Shown here: one piece after another, positions 37,185-45,807 of the stretch
Position numbering within the stretch: the stretch's first letter is position 1
How the letters are laid out: every line of letters begins with the position of its first letter
From: Bosea sp. Tri-49
GTDB lineage: Bacteria > Pseudomonadota > Alphaproteobacteria > Rhizobiales > Beijerinckiaceae
Reading direction: 5' to 3'
Assembly: GCF_003952665.1 (NCBI RefSeq)
Contig: NZ_CP017946.1
Span: 1,612,001 to 1,676,000 of the forward strand
Length of the DNA: 64,000 nt
Position numbers and translations under genes: made by a program
The notes under the pieces: model-generated
The model's input: only the letters and a program-made list of their open reading frames with translations
What the model was told of the DNA's origin: nothing
Databases searched by the model: none

Positions 37185-38006
37185 TCAGCCCGCGACCAGG
37201 ATTCGGGGCGTTTCGGTCTCGGTTTGGGGGCGTTGCCAGACGCGCCAGGGCGGCTGCCCCGAATCCCAGATCTCCTGGAGCAAAACCTTGTCTCGCAAAG
37301 TATCCATGCTCTGCCAGAACCCCTCGTGTCGGTAGACCGCAAGTTGATCGTCGGCGACGAGCCGACGCATGGGTTCCTGCTCCCAAACCGTCTCATCTCC
37401 GTCGACCAGGTCGAGGACCTCTGGCTCGACGACGAAGAACCCGCCGCTGATCGTGTGACCGTCGCCGCTCTCCTTCTCCCGAAAGCCTATGACTCGCGGC
37501 CGGTCGGAGGAGAGATTCAATGCACCCCAGCGGCCCGGGAGCTGAACGGCCGTGACGGTCGCCAGCGCACCCTGTTGGTGGTGGAATGCGATCAGATCAC
37601 GGATATTCACGTCGGCGACGCCATCGCCGTAGGTCAGGCAGAACGTTTGCCCGCCAAGATGTTCCCGGATCCGCTTCAAGCGGCCGCCGGTCATCGTCTT
37701 CTCGCCCGTGTCGACAACTGTCACCCGCCACGGCTCGCGTGAGGGATGATGCGTGACCAAGGTGTTATCTGTGAGATCGATCGTAAAATCACAATTTCGA
37801 TGAAAGAAATTTCTAAAATAATCTTTGATAACCGAACCTTTGTACCCACAGCAGATGACGAAATCATTCAACCCATAGTGCGAGTAGATCTTCATGATAT
37901 GCCAGAGGATCGGATACCCACCGATCTCGACAAGCGGCTTCGGGACGACTGTGGTCTCTTCGCTCAGGCGCGTACCATAGCCTCCCGCCAGGATGACGAC
38001 CTTCAT
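37185..38006 (-). CDS. rfbF: Glucose-1-phosphate cytidylyltransferase
   Basis: 273 residues from the ATG at 38006. The signature LAGGYGTRLSEETTVVPKPL, then VEIGGYPILWHIMKIYSHYG, the metal-binding TYGDGVADVN and EGFWQSMDTLRDK are characteristic of RfbF, which makes CDP-glucose from CTP and glucose-1-phosphate. It opens the CDP-deoxysugar part of the minus-strand array. The expected partner, CDP-glucose 4,6-dehydratase, is not in the window. A 277-base gap separates it from the HlyD gene upstream, which could hold its own promoter. Confidence 0.95.
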   Translation of the reverse strand: MKVVILAGGYGTRLSEETTVVPKPLVEIGGYPILWHIMKIYSHYGLNDFVICCGYKGSVIKDYFRNFFHRNCDFTIDLTDNTLVTHHPSREPWRVTVVDTGEKTMTGGRLKRIREHLGGQTFCLTYGDGVADVNIRDLIAFHHQQGALATVTAVQLPGRWGALNLSSDRPRVIGFREKESGDGHTISGGFFVVEPEVLDLVDGDETVWEQEPMRRLVADDQLAVYRHEGFWQSMDTLRDKVLLQEIWDSGQPPWRVWQRPQTETETPRILVAG

Positions 38007-38283
38007 GACGCTGCTCCGACCGCCAGGGAACCTAGCCACGAAGCCAGGCATGGCGGGGAGTGTGCAGCGCCGTACCAACGCCGAGTTGAGGTCCATCAAG
38101 AACGGCCGCGGCGCGAGCCGACGAAATTTCAGTGCCAATCGTCAGGCGCTTAATGGCGAGGGCGCGGCGCCCCTGCCATCGGATGCCCGACTTCGCGGAC
38201 TCGGCCTTCCCCAGGCCTGACAGACCTGCGCCGGTTCGGCCCAGCCCGGCGTCCGTCAAAACCCGGGCAGACGATGCCGGCGC

Positions 38284-39591
38284 TCACCGTTCCCGGAAAG
38301 CGCGGGCGATCTGGTCCGCGAGAGGCTTGGTGAAATAGGTCAGGACCGTCCGCTGCTGCGTCTGCAGAAAGGCTTCCACGGGCATCCCCGGCGTCAACTT
38401 CGCCCCCTGCAGCCGTGCCAGTTCGTCGTCCGCAACGGCGATCCGAACCGTGTAGAAGCCTTGGCCCGAGCGTTGGTCGACCGTCAGGTCGGCTGACACC
38501 AGCGAGACCACGCCGCCGATCTCGGGCGTAGTGCTGTGGTTGAGGGCAGAAAAGCGCAGCGCAGCGCGTTGCCCCTGGTGGATCTGCTCGATCTCCTGGG
38601 GCGCCACCTTGGCCTGGACCGTTAGCCGCTCGGATGTCGGCACGATCATCATCAGCGTTTCCCCGGGCGCGGCGATACCCCCGACCGTGTGGATGGCGAG
38701 CTGGTGGACCGTCCCGTCCCGCGGCGCCCTGATATCGGTCCTCTTGAGCTGATCCTCAGCTGTGATCTTTCGCTCGACCAGCTCCGAGATCTTGCCTCGG
38801 AGATCGGCGAGCTCCTTGCCGACTTCGGTCCGGAAATCCTGGTCGATCTGCAGTATCTGCAGTTCAGTCTCCGTGATCTTCCCCTTGGTTTGAGCCACCG
38901 ACGAGGCAAGGGCCCCTCGCTCACCGCTGAGGCGCGCTCCTTCGCGTTCCAGTGCATTCGCACGGCTGAGCGAAACGAGCTTCTTGCCAAGCAGGTCCCG
39001 TACGCCTTCGAGCTCCTGCCGAATGAGCTCGATCTCGCGATCCTTCGCGGCAATCTGCTCGGCATATGACTGGATCTGGTCTCGGAGCTGCCCGATCCGT
39101 TCCGCATACTGCGACTTCATGCCGGAGCGTGACGTCTTGCGCATGTCGAGAAGCTTCTGCTCCCCGTCCATAAGCGTCTTCATCGTCGGCGTGGCGGCCA
39201 AGGGCAGCAACTCGTCCGGGAACAGGATTTCCGAAACATCTTTCTGTTCGGCATAAAGGCGAGCCTGCCTCGCCATGGCCTCGTTCAGCGCCTTCTGCAC
39301 GATGGCAAGGCTCGCCTGAGTCACGGTCTCGTCGAGGCGAACCACGATATCCCCCGCCGAAACCCGGTCGCCGTTACGAACACGCAGCTCGCTGACCACG
39401 CCCCCGGTCGGATGCTGCACCTTCTTCAGCTCGGATTCCACGACGAGCGAGCCTGAAGCCATGACCGCACCCGAGAACTCGGTCATCGTGGCCCATCCGC
39501 CGACCGCGATGAGAAAAAAGGCGACGCCGCCGCCGGCGGCTAGAAGGAGTCTGTCGATCGAGGCGATCGTCCGCTGGGAAACGTCACTCAT
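38284..39591 (-). CDS. Type I secretion membrane-fusion protein (HlyD/PrtE family)
   Basis: 435 residues. One N-terminal helix (LLLAAGGGVAFFLIAVGGWA) is followed by the beta-barrel/lipoyl segment VVESELKKVQHPTGGVVSEL, a long periplasmic coiled coil (about residues 95-285) and the second lipoyl half (DIRAPRDGTVHQLAIHTVGG). It ends with VEAFLQTQQRTVLTYFTKPL, diagnostic of the PrtE/AprE branch. It links the ABC exporter to an outer-membrane TolC-type channel, which is not encoded here. Its start overlaps the ABC gene by 8 bases, and the RTX lyase upstream is the obvious cargo. Confidence 0.95.
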   Translation of the reverse strand: MSDVSQRTIASIDRLLLAAGGGVAFFLIAVGGWATMTEFSGAVMASGSLVVESELKKVQHPTGGVVSELRVRNGDRVSAGDIVVRLDETVTQASLAIVQKALNEAMARQARLYAEQKDVSEILFPDELLPLAATPTMKTLMDGEQKLLDMRKTSRSGMKSQYAERIGQLRDQIQSYAEQIAAKDREIELIRQELEGVRDLLGKKLVSLSRANALEREGARLSGERGALASSVAQTKGKITETELQILQIDQDFRTEVGKELADLRGKISELVERKITAEDQLKRTDIRAPRDGTVHQLAIHTVGGIAAPGETLMMIVPTSERLTVQAKVAPQEIEQIHQGQRAALRFSALNHSTTPEIGGVVSLVSADLTVDQRSGQGFYTVRIAVADDELARLQGAKLTPGMPVEAFLQTQQRTVLTYFTKPLADQIARAFRER

Positions 39592-41542
39592 GCGATGCGC
39601 CCTCTCGCTTCAGCGTTGCTCCAGCGGGTAGTTCGGTGGACTTGGGCACAGCCTTGAGCGAGGTGAAGAGGACCTGTTCCTTGGGCCCGAAGGCCTGCAT
39701 CCGGCCATCCGCCATCACCATCGCCTGATCGAGGGCGGCGAAGGCGCTCGGTCGATGGGCAACGACGATCACGATCCCGCCTCGCTTGCGCACACCGAGA
39801 ATGGCTGCGGTCAAGGCCTCCTCGCCATCGGAGTCGAGGTTCGAGTTGGGCTCGTCAAGAACGACCAGGAAGGGTTCGCCGTACAATGCGCGGGCCAGCG
39901 CGATCCGCTGCCGCTGCCCCGCCGAGAGGGCGGCACCCCTGTCGCCGATCTGCGTCTGGTAGCCGTTCGGAAGACGCTGGATGATGTCGTGGACGCCGGC
40001 CGCCATCGCAGCGCGAACGATCTCGGCAGCCGTTGCATCACTGCGAAAGCGCGCGATGTTCGCCGCCACGGTCCCCGAGAAGAGCTGGACCTCTTGCGGC
40101 AGATAGCCGACATGGCGCCCCAAAGCCTCGGCTTGCCAGTGCTGGAGCGACGATCCATCGAGCCGGACCGCGCCGCGGAGCGGCTGCCAGATGCCGACCA
40201 ACAGGCGGGCCAACGACGACTTTCCCGAAGCGCTGCGTCCGATCACGCCCAGGCCCTGCCCGGCCCGAAGCGTGAAGGCGATGTCGATGGCCGTCAGGCG
40301 CTGCACACCGGGGGGCGTCACCGAGGCGGTCTCCACCGCGAGCAATTCCCGGGGAGCGGGCAACGCCAGGGCCGGCGGCACGGACGGTTGCGCGGCGAGC
40401 AGTTCAGTCAAGCGCGCCCAGGCCTGGCGAGCCTTGACGAACCCGCTCCAGTTGCCGATCGCCAGGTCGACCGGCGCGAGAGCACGCGCGGTGAGGATCG
40501 AACTGGCCACGATGATGCCGCCCGTCGCTTCCTGCTTGATGACGAGATAGGCTCCGACGCCAAGCACCACGGATTGCAGCAGCAGGCGTAGCACGCGGGA
40601 GCCGGCCCCGAAACCGCTGGCGACCTCTGCGGCGCGCTGCTGATGACGGCGATGCTCATTGTTCACAGCCGTCCACAAGGCTGTCATCTCGCCGCCCATC
40701 CCCATCGCCTGGACGGTCTCGGCATTCCGGCAGCCGATTTCCCCCACATGCAGCCTTTGCGCGGCCGCCTCGCTCGTCGCTCTGGCCGGCGAACGTGAAA
40801 GGCGCTCGGTCAGAACCGTCAACGCAACGAGAATGATCGTGCCGACGAGAGCGGTGACACCGATCCAGAAGTGGAACAGGAAGCACACGCCGAGATAGAG
40901 CGGGATCCACGGCAGGTCGAACAGCGCCCCCGGGCCACTGCCGGATAGGAACGTGCGCACCTGATCAAGGTCGCGCACGGGCTGCATGCTCTCCCCTGAC
41001 GAGCGTGAGGTCAACGAAACGGCCAGGGAGGCCCGGAACACTCTCGACGTCATCGCCTCGTCGAGCGCGCCGCCGATCCTCAGCAGGAGGCGACCGCGCA
41101 ATATCTCGAAAACGCCGTAGAAGAAGTACAGCATCACGACGAGCAGGGTGACGCCGATCAGGGTCGGGACGCTTCGGCTCGGCAGGACGCGATCGTAGAT
41201 CTCGAGCATATAAAGCGAACCGGCCAGCGTGAGCAGGTTCAATATGCCGCTGAGTACCGCGATCGTGACGAGCGCACGGCGCCATCGGAAGAGCGCGTCC
41301 GTGAGCGGAGAAGCCGATGGAACCGGTCGACTACCAATTCCGAAGGCCGCCATCGCGACGGAGGCTGCCGGCGCGCCCTCTGACCGCGTTCCCAGAAGAA
41401 CGCGCAAAGCCTGCCAAGAAAGAACCGCTTTCTTCCAGGTATTCAACCACGCTCTCAAAATAACACGGAAAATTCGCCAGGAAAGAAGCTTCCTCTTCCA
41501 GGCATTCAACGCAACAACACCTCGCTCTCGCCAAGAATCCAT
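39584..41542 (-). CDS. Type I secretion ABC permease/ATPase (PrtD family) with repeat-bearing N-terminal extension
   Basis: 652 residues from the ATG at 41542; a TTG at 41677 is the only longer option and lacks a ribosome site. The exporter core starts about residue 85 with six helices. The ATPase has Walker A GVIGRSASGKSSLARLL, Q-loop GYLPQEVQLFSG, signature LSAGQRQRIALARALY, Walker B FLVVLDEPNSNLD and the H-loop VAHRPS. This matches PrtD-type exporters of RTX proteins. Unusual is the N-terminal 80 residues, which contain two tandem 21-residue amphipathic units (LNAWKRKLLSWRIFRVILRA and LNTWKKAVLSWQALRVLLGT). Downstream, HlyD overlaps its stop. Confidence 0.93.
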   Translation of the reverse strand: MDSWRERGVVALNAWKRKLLSWRIFRVILRAWLNTWKKAVLSWQALRVLLGTRSEGAPAASVAMAAFGIGSRPVPSASPLTDALFRWRRALVTIAVLSGILNLLTLAGSLYMLEIYDRVLPSRSVPTLIGVTLLVVMLYFFYGVFEILRGRLLLRIGGALDEAMTSRVFRASLAVSLTSRSSGESMQPVRDLDQVRTFLSGSGPGALFDLPWIPLYLGVCFLFHFWIGVTALVGTIILVALTVLTERLSRSPARATSEAAAQRLHVGEIGCRNAETVQAMGMGGEMTALWTAVNNEHRRHQQRAAEVASGFGAGSRVLRLLLQSVVLGVGAYLVIKQEATGGIIVASSILTARALAPVDLAIGNWSGFVKARQAWARLTELLAAQPSVPPALALPAPRELLAVETASVTPPGVQRLTAIDIAFTLRAGQGLGVIGRSASGKSSLARLLVGIWQPLRGAVRLDGSSLQHWQAEALGRHVGYLPQEVQLFSGTVAANIARFRSDATAAEIVRAAMAAGVHDIIQRLPNGYQTQIGDRGAALSAGQRQRIALARALYGEPFLVVLDEPNSNLDSDGEEALTAAILGVRKRGGIVIVVAHRPSAFAALDQAMVMADGRMQAFGPKEQVLFTSLKAVPKSTELPAGATLKREGASHE

Positions 41543-41681
41543 TGCGAAAGTCGGCTTGCCAAGGGATGGGGAGTCTGACAGTTCAAAATCCTCGCGATCG
41601 GGGGGCCGGCGGGAGCAGATCTGGTGTGCCAGGCCGGCCCGGAAGGGTCGACCTGGCCTAACTAGGGAGTTCGCCAATCAA

Positions 41682-43409
41682 TCAGAGGGCGAAGTCAGAT
41701 CGATTGAGAATCAGCTTGCTGTTGAACTCGATCTGAAAATCAGCCGCACTATCTCCATTGATATCACCCTGAAGAATAGTGGAGCTGCCTGACTTGAAGA
41801 ATGAAACCGAATTGGCTTCGACCGAGCGTGTCTCACCAACGAACTTGAACAACTGATCCCCGGACATTGCGGTGTTCGCATCGATCAAGCTGAGGTCGAT
41901 GGTGTCCTTTCCTTGCTGGAACCATTGCACGACGTCGCGCTGGCCTGCGCCGACGCCGCTCTCCCCTGCAGCCCTGAACACGAACGTGTCTCGATCGTCG
42001 CCGCCGTGCATGAGGTCGGCACCAAAACCGCCCGTCAGGATGTCGGCGCCGCTGCCGCCTCGGATCTCGTCGTTGCCCGCGCCGCCATCCAGGCGATCGG
42101 AGCCACTGTTGCCGTGAATGAAATCGCTCCCGGCCGTACCCGTAAGCGTATCGGCCCGGTCCGTGCCGTACTGCTTGGCCATGGGGCCCGCAGGTACCGT
42201 GGGGGCCGGCTCCGAAGGAGCCGGAACCGCAGGTTCCGAAGGCGTGGGAATCACCGGGTCCAGGGGCGCCGGCTTGACGCCGCCCAGATCGGTTCCCGGA
42301 GTTTCGGGGAGCGGCGTAGTGCCCGTCCCGTCGGTGAAGGGCAGCGACCCATCGGCAAGACGATCGGCGATTCCCAAGCCAGCTTCCAGGGACGCAAAGG
42401 CGTTACTCCCGGAGCCTCCCCCGGCGTTCCACGAATTGCCAGATCCCGATCCGGAAGCCGAAATCCTGCCGGATCCGAAGGCGTCGTTGTCGTAGAAGCT
42501 GCTTGTCCCGTTGAAGAAGCCGTAATTGTAGGTGCCGTTGTCGTAAGCCGTATTCTCTCTCAGCGTGATCCCGGTTCCACGATTCTCGTCGAAACCGATC
42601 GCCGCATTTCCCCAGGCGACGTTGCCGATGACGATGTGACCGCCAGAGGAGCTACCGGTACCCTCCCGGAAACCGCCTAGCTTGAAGCCGTTGCCGTCAC
42701 CCGACACGCTGCCGTCCGCCGCGTAGCCGTTCTCGAACGCCCAGTTGCCCTCGATCCGGACCGGCGCATTGCGCGTGCCGTCCTGGATATTGAAGAAGTC
42801 GAAACCGTCATCGGAGTTGCCCCAGGCGCGGTTGTCGCGCAGGACATTGCCCGCACCGGTGGTGCTGATCTGGAAGCCGTCGGCATTGTCGCCGGACAAG
42901 TCCTGATTGTCATGGGAGTCGTTGTTGAGGAAAAGATTGTTCGAACTGGCTCCGAACAAGGAGATGCCCTTGCCCTCTGAATAGGTGAGCCGGCCATTGT
43001 CGTGCACGTCGAGGCGCTCGACGATGTTGTTGTGCGACTGGTCGCGCAACACGAGGCCACCCATCGGCCCGCCGCGAATCTCAAGCCCGACGATGTGGTT
43101 CCATGAGATGCTCGAACCATCGAGCACCCAGCCGCCAGCTCCCCCGCGACCGTAATAGTCGGTCGACGTCATCTGAGACCCATCCAGGACGGGCGTCTCA
43201 CCCGGGTAGTTGGAGATCGTGATCGGCGCCCCGCTGGTACCATCATTGGTCAGCTGGATGCCCTCGGTGAGCTTGTATACACCCCCGCGGAGATAGATTG
43301 TATCACCCGGCTTCGCGAGATCATGAGCATATTGCAGGGAGCCAAAAGGCCGTTCGATGGTTCCTGCCTGGCTGTCAGACCCGGTCGGCGATACGTAGTA
43401 TATAGTCAT
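41682..43409 (-). CDS. RTX-tailed PL9-like beta-helix lyase, type I secretion substrate
   Basis: 575 residues from the ATG at 43409, with a GGAGAG site. No signal peptide: the protein opens YYVSPTGSDSQAGTIERPFG directly in the beta-helix. PL9 positions are kept: NADGFQIS (about 175), GNSDDGFDFF (about 200) and GDGNGFKLGG (about 240). A Pro/Ala/Glu-rich linker (about 375-420) leads to RTX nonapeptides (GNSGSDRLDGGAGNDEIR, GGSGADILTGGFGADLMHGG, about 435-475) and a serralysin-type C-terminal domain ending NRSDFAL. The RTX tail plus the adjacent PrtD/HlyD genes make type I secretion near certain. Paralogous to the lyase at 19716-21086. The likely role is cutting the cell's own EPS. Confidence 0.92.
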   Translation of the reverse strand: MTIYYVSPTGSDSQAGTIERPFGSLQYAHDLAKPGDTIYLRGGVYKLTEGIQLTNDGTSGAPITISNYPGETPVLDGSQMTSTDYYGRGGAGGWVLDGSSISWNHIVGLEIRGGPMGGLVLRDQSHNNIVERLDVHDNGRLTYSEGKGISLFGASSNNLFLNNDSHDNQDLSGDNADGFQISTTGAGNVLRDNRAWGNSDDGFDFFNIQDGTRNAPVRIEGNWAFENGYAADGSVSGDGNGFKLGGFREGTGSSSGGHIVIGNVAWGNAAIGFDENRGTGITLRENTAYDNGTYNYGFFNGTSSFYDNDAFGSGRISASGSGSGNSWNAGGGSGSNAFASLEAGLGIADRLADGSLPFTDGTGTTPLPETPGTDLGGVKPAPLDPVIPTPSEPAVPAPSEPAPTVPAGPMAKQYGTDRADTLTGTAGSDFIHGNSGSDRLDGGAGNDEIRGGSGADILTGGFGADLMHGGDDRDTFVFRAAGESGVGAGQRDVVQWFQQGKDTIDLSLIDANTAMSGDQLFKFVGETRSVEANSVSFFKSGSSTILQGDINGDSAADFQIEFNSKLILNRSDFAL

Positions 43410-43821
43410 GAAGTCTCTCTCCATGGATAGACATGCGAAGCCGTTCAAGCAGACACGGCTCCGCCGTGGACTAACCGATACGGTTAGTCGGCGGCTGGAT
43501 TACGCAGAAGCGACAGTTTGAGAAGAGGCGCAGTTAATCTGGATGCTGCTGTCAAACTTCACAGAAACGGAGGTGATCCGCTACTTATTAGCCCAGATTT
43601 TCATTTCAACTTCCCAAGTCGTATTCAGACGGCATAAAGTCACGCGCAGCTTCACCGCAGCAACGTGGACTCGTCTCATAGCGATTTTTCGGCTCACTGA
43701 TTCGCGAGGCAGCCGAAGTAGGACGGTGCGTGTATAGGTGAAAGGCGGCAGGCACGTCATAGCTTTGCCCGCCAAATCGTTGCTTTTTCCCGCCAATGTG
43801 CACCCGCAGCAAACCCCCAAG
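43410..43821. other. Intergenic region between the RTX lyase and the AraC gene
   Basis: 412 bases without a supported gene. It is upstream of the lyase array and downstream of the AraC-type gene, both on the minus strand. It holds the twin palindromes near 43454-43489 and probably the promoter of the eight-gene array. Confidence 0.5.
43454..43489. promoter_or_regulatory. Two abutting palindromes upstream of the RTX lyase gene
   Basis: CACGGC-TCC-GCCGTG at 43454-43468 is followed directly by GACTAACCG-ATA-CGGTTAGTC at 43469-43489, both with perfect arms and 3-base spacers. They lie 45-80 bases upstream of the lyase start. The second, AT-richer one looks like an operator; as RNA the pair would form two short hairpins in the leader. 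Confidence 0.6.
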
Positions 43822-44889
43822 TCAGGCGTCGTCGAACCCGCCTTGCTTGAGCTCGCGCCAAAACTCCGTCGGCGTCTTGCCCGTCCATCGCTTGAACGCC
43901 CGGACCAAGGTGCTCGGCTCGCGATAGCCCAGCAGCCAGGCGAGCTGCGACATGACGATCTCGCCGTTTCGCATATATCGAACGGCAAGGGAGGCCCGCA
44001 CACCGTCGAGAATGCTGCTGAAGCTCACCCCCTCCTCCGCAAGCTTCCGTGTCAGGGTGCGCGCGCTCGTTCCGAGGTCACTGGCAATGGCGTCGATGGT
44101 GACCGTCCCGTACCGAAGACGTGCGGTGATCGCCTTTTCCACGCGAAACCGCAGGGAGTCGGGTTCCGGAGCGCGCACCGTGGATCCGCGGCTCTGCAGC
44201 CGCCGTAGAAGCTGATGAAGATGCGGATCATGGGTGACGAGCGGCAAGTCGCCCACGTCCTTTCCGAATTCGAGAAGGTCCCTGTCCGCCCCGAAGACGA
44301 CTTCCCGACCGAAATAGCGGTCCATCTCAGGTACCTTGCCCACTCGCAGATGGACCATGGTCGCGGAGGTTGGGATCAGCTCGCGGCTCGTAAAGTCGCG
44401 GCACTGCTTGAGAGTGCCCGTGATCCAGAACTCCGAAAAATGACGGTCCAGATGGGGATCCAAGCCTTCGTAGCTCAATTCGACAGACAGGCCACTCGTT
44501 CTGCCGCTTCGCAGCCGCACCGGCTCGTTCAGGATCGCTGAATATTCCTCTTCATTGGCGAGCGCCTGCGCCAGGGTTTCAGCAGAAGCGACTACGTAAT
44601 AAATGAAACCGAGTGCACGAAAATCAAAACTCAACGCGAGGTGGAACCCAAGTAAATCATCTTTCAAGGCATCGGCTGCCAAATCAAGAAACTCAGACTG
44701 GCTACGAACAGGCATGTTCGACAACGCATCACTGGAAAGTGACGACGGCAAACCCGATTTCATTAGCAATGGCACATAATCAATATCGTTATCAGCCAGT
44801 TCTTTGGCTGCCAAAATAGTAAGAACCGCTATGTATTGATACGGACCGTTTTCGTATCCGATCACTTCAGGTTTTTGTTCTCGAATCAT
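43822..44889 (-). CDS. AraC-family regulator with Arabinose_bd-type N-terminal domain
   Basis: 355 residues from the ATG at 44889, which has GAGGA 4 bases upstream; a GTG at 44904 is less likely. The N-terminal ~230 residues resemble the OruR/ArgR-like sensor domain (LLGFHLALSFDFRALGFIYY). The C-terminal HTH is ITARLRYGTVTIDAIASDLG, TSARTLTRKLAEEGVSFSSI and LAWLLGYREPSTLVRAFKRW. Placed just before the RTX-lyase array on the same strand, it may regulate it, but it could also act elsewhere. The ligand is unknown. N-terminal codons are somewhat AT-rich. Confidence 0.9.
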   Translation of the reverse strand: MIREQKPEVIGYENGPYQYIAVLTILAAKELADNDIDYVPLLMKSGLPSSLSSDALSNMPVRSQSEFLDLAADALKDDLLGFHLALSFDFRALGFIYYVVASAETLAQALANEEEYSAILNEPVRLRSGRTSGLSVELSYEGLDPHLDRHFSEFWITGTLKQCRDFTSRELIPTSATMVHLRVGKVPEMDRYFGREVVFGADRDLLEFGKDVGDLPLVTHDPHLHQLLRRLQSRGSTVRAPEPDSLRFRVEKAITARLRYGTVTIDAIASDLGTSARTLTRKLAEEGVSFSSILDGVRASLAVRYMRNGEIVMSQLAWLLGYREPSTLVRAFKRWTGKTPTEFWRELKQGGFDDA

Positions 44890-45807
44890 GCTTTCCTCAT
44901 GCACGATTTTCAGCTGATTCGAACAATTATTACTTCGACTTGACCTTCATCGCAAGCAAGTGACTTATTGGCCGGCTTAGGCAGTCGAGAGCGCCCAGCA
45001 GGGTAGCCGCGCCACATCTTTCGACTTGATCATCATCAAGATGGGAGGCTGTGAAGAGCGGCGCTTACCAATCTCTGCAATACAGCTAACGGGTTTTTGT
45101 TTTTGTTTTCTTATCGATTTTATAAACTTATGACTTGAAGTATATCATTGATTTATGCTTAGTAATCCCCCCTCATTCCGACGAACTCATCACCCGCCAT
45201 CTCGCCAATAACTGCTCCAGCCGCCCCATCGCGAAGCGACGCCCGCCTCGCACGGTGACAAGCTGCCGGCTCGAAGGCCCTTATGCCCGCCATGGCACGC
45301 GGGTGGCGGCGCAATCGGGACCGTCTACGCCGCCTCTGCGTTAGCCGGAAGGCCAATCTTCACTAGCAATCAAACCGGATTTCTCGCGGGGCGGATCGGA
45401 CACTTTGGGAAGTGAGCGCCCCCGGCAACGAGGAAGGGCTACTTCCCACGCAACGCGAGAAGACGCCCTGACCCAGCGACGAGCTCTCCGCTCGACTATG
45501 GGATTAATCCGGTGGCGACGCGTCTTGGCCCGAATGCCGAAGCGGAAAACGCCGCCGGTCCTGACATCCTGCCCGCATCGCGGCGCCAGGCTTCGGCTGG
45601 GCGGTCGGAGCTAGCTTTGAACGCATCAATTCACTCCGGGAACTCGTCCCCCGTCTCTGCCCGACCGGCGCTTGCCGTTCGCTCGGACCGACAGCAGCCT
45701 TGGCCGCTCGTCCTGCCGGGGGAACGAGGTAAAGACGCCGATGCGCCAACTCACGGGTCTCGCCAGCCAGCAGCGACCCGATTCCAGTTCACGCCGAGAG
45801 GGTCGAC
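44890..45807. other. Intergenic region without a supported gene
   Basis: 918 bases between the AraC gene and manC. The left 250 bases are AT-rich, with a T-run near 45095-45120, and the rest is GC-rich. Short open frames (65-156 codons) overlap each other in several frames and have Arg/Ser-rich shadow composition. It probably holds the promoters of the AraC gene and manC. Confidence 0.5.

Noticed and set aside
41543..41677. N-terminal extension of the type I ABC protein to a TTG at 41677
   Set aside because: TTG without a ribosome site; the added residues show no conservation pattern. Kept only as an alternative start.
45159..45356. Minus-strand frame containing a GDEF-like string (MAGDEFVGM)
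   Set aside because: Only the short string resembles a GGDEF motif; nothing of the domain flanks it in any frame, and the frame is 65 codons of Arg-rich sequence.
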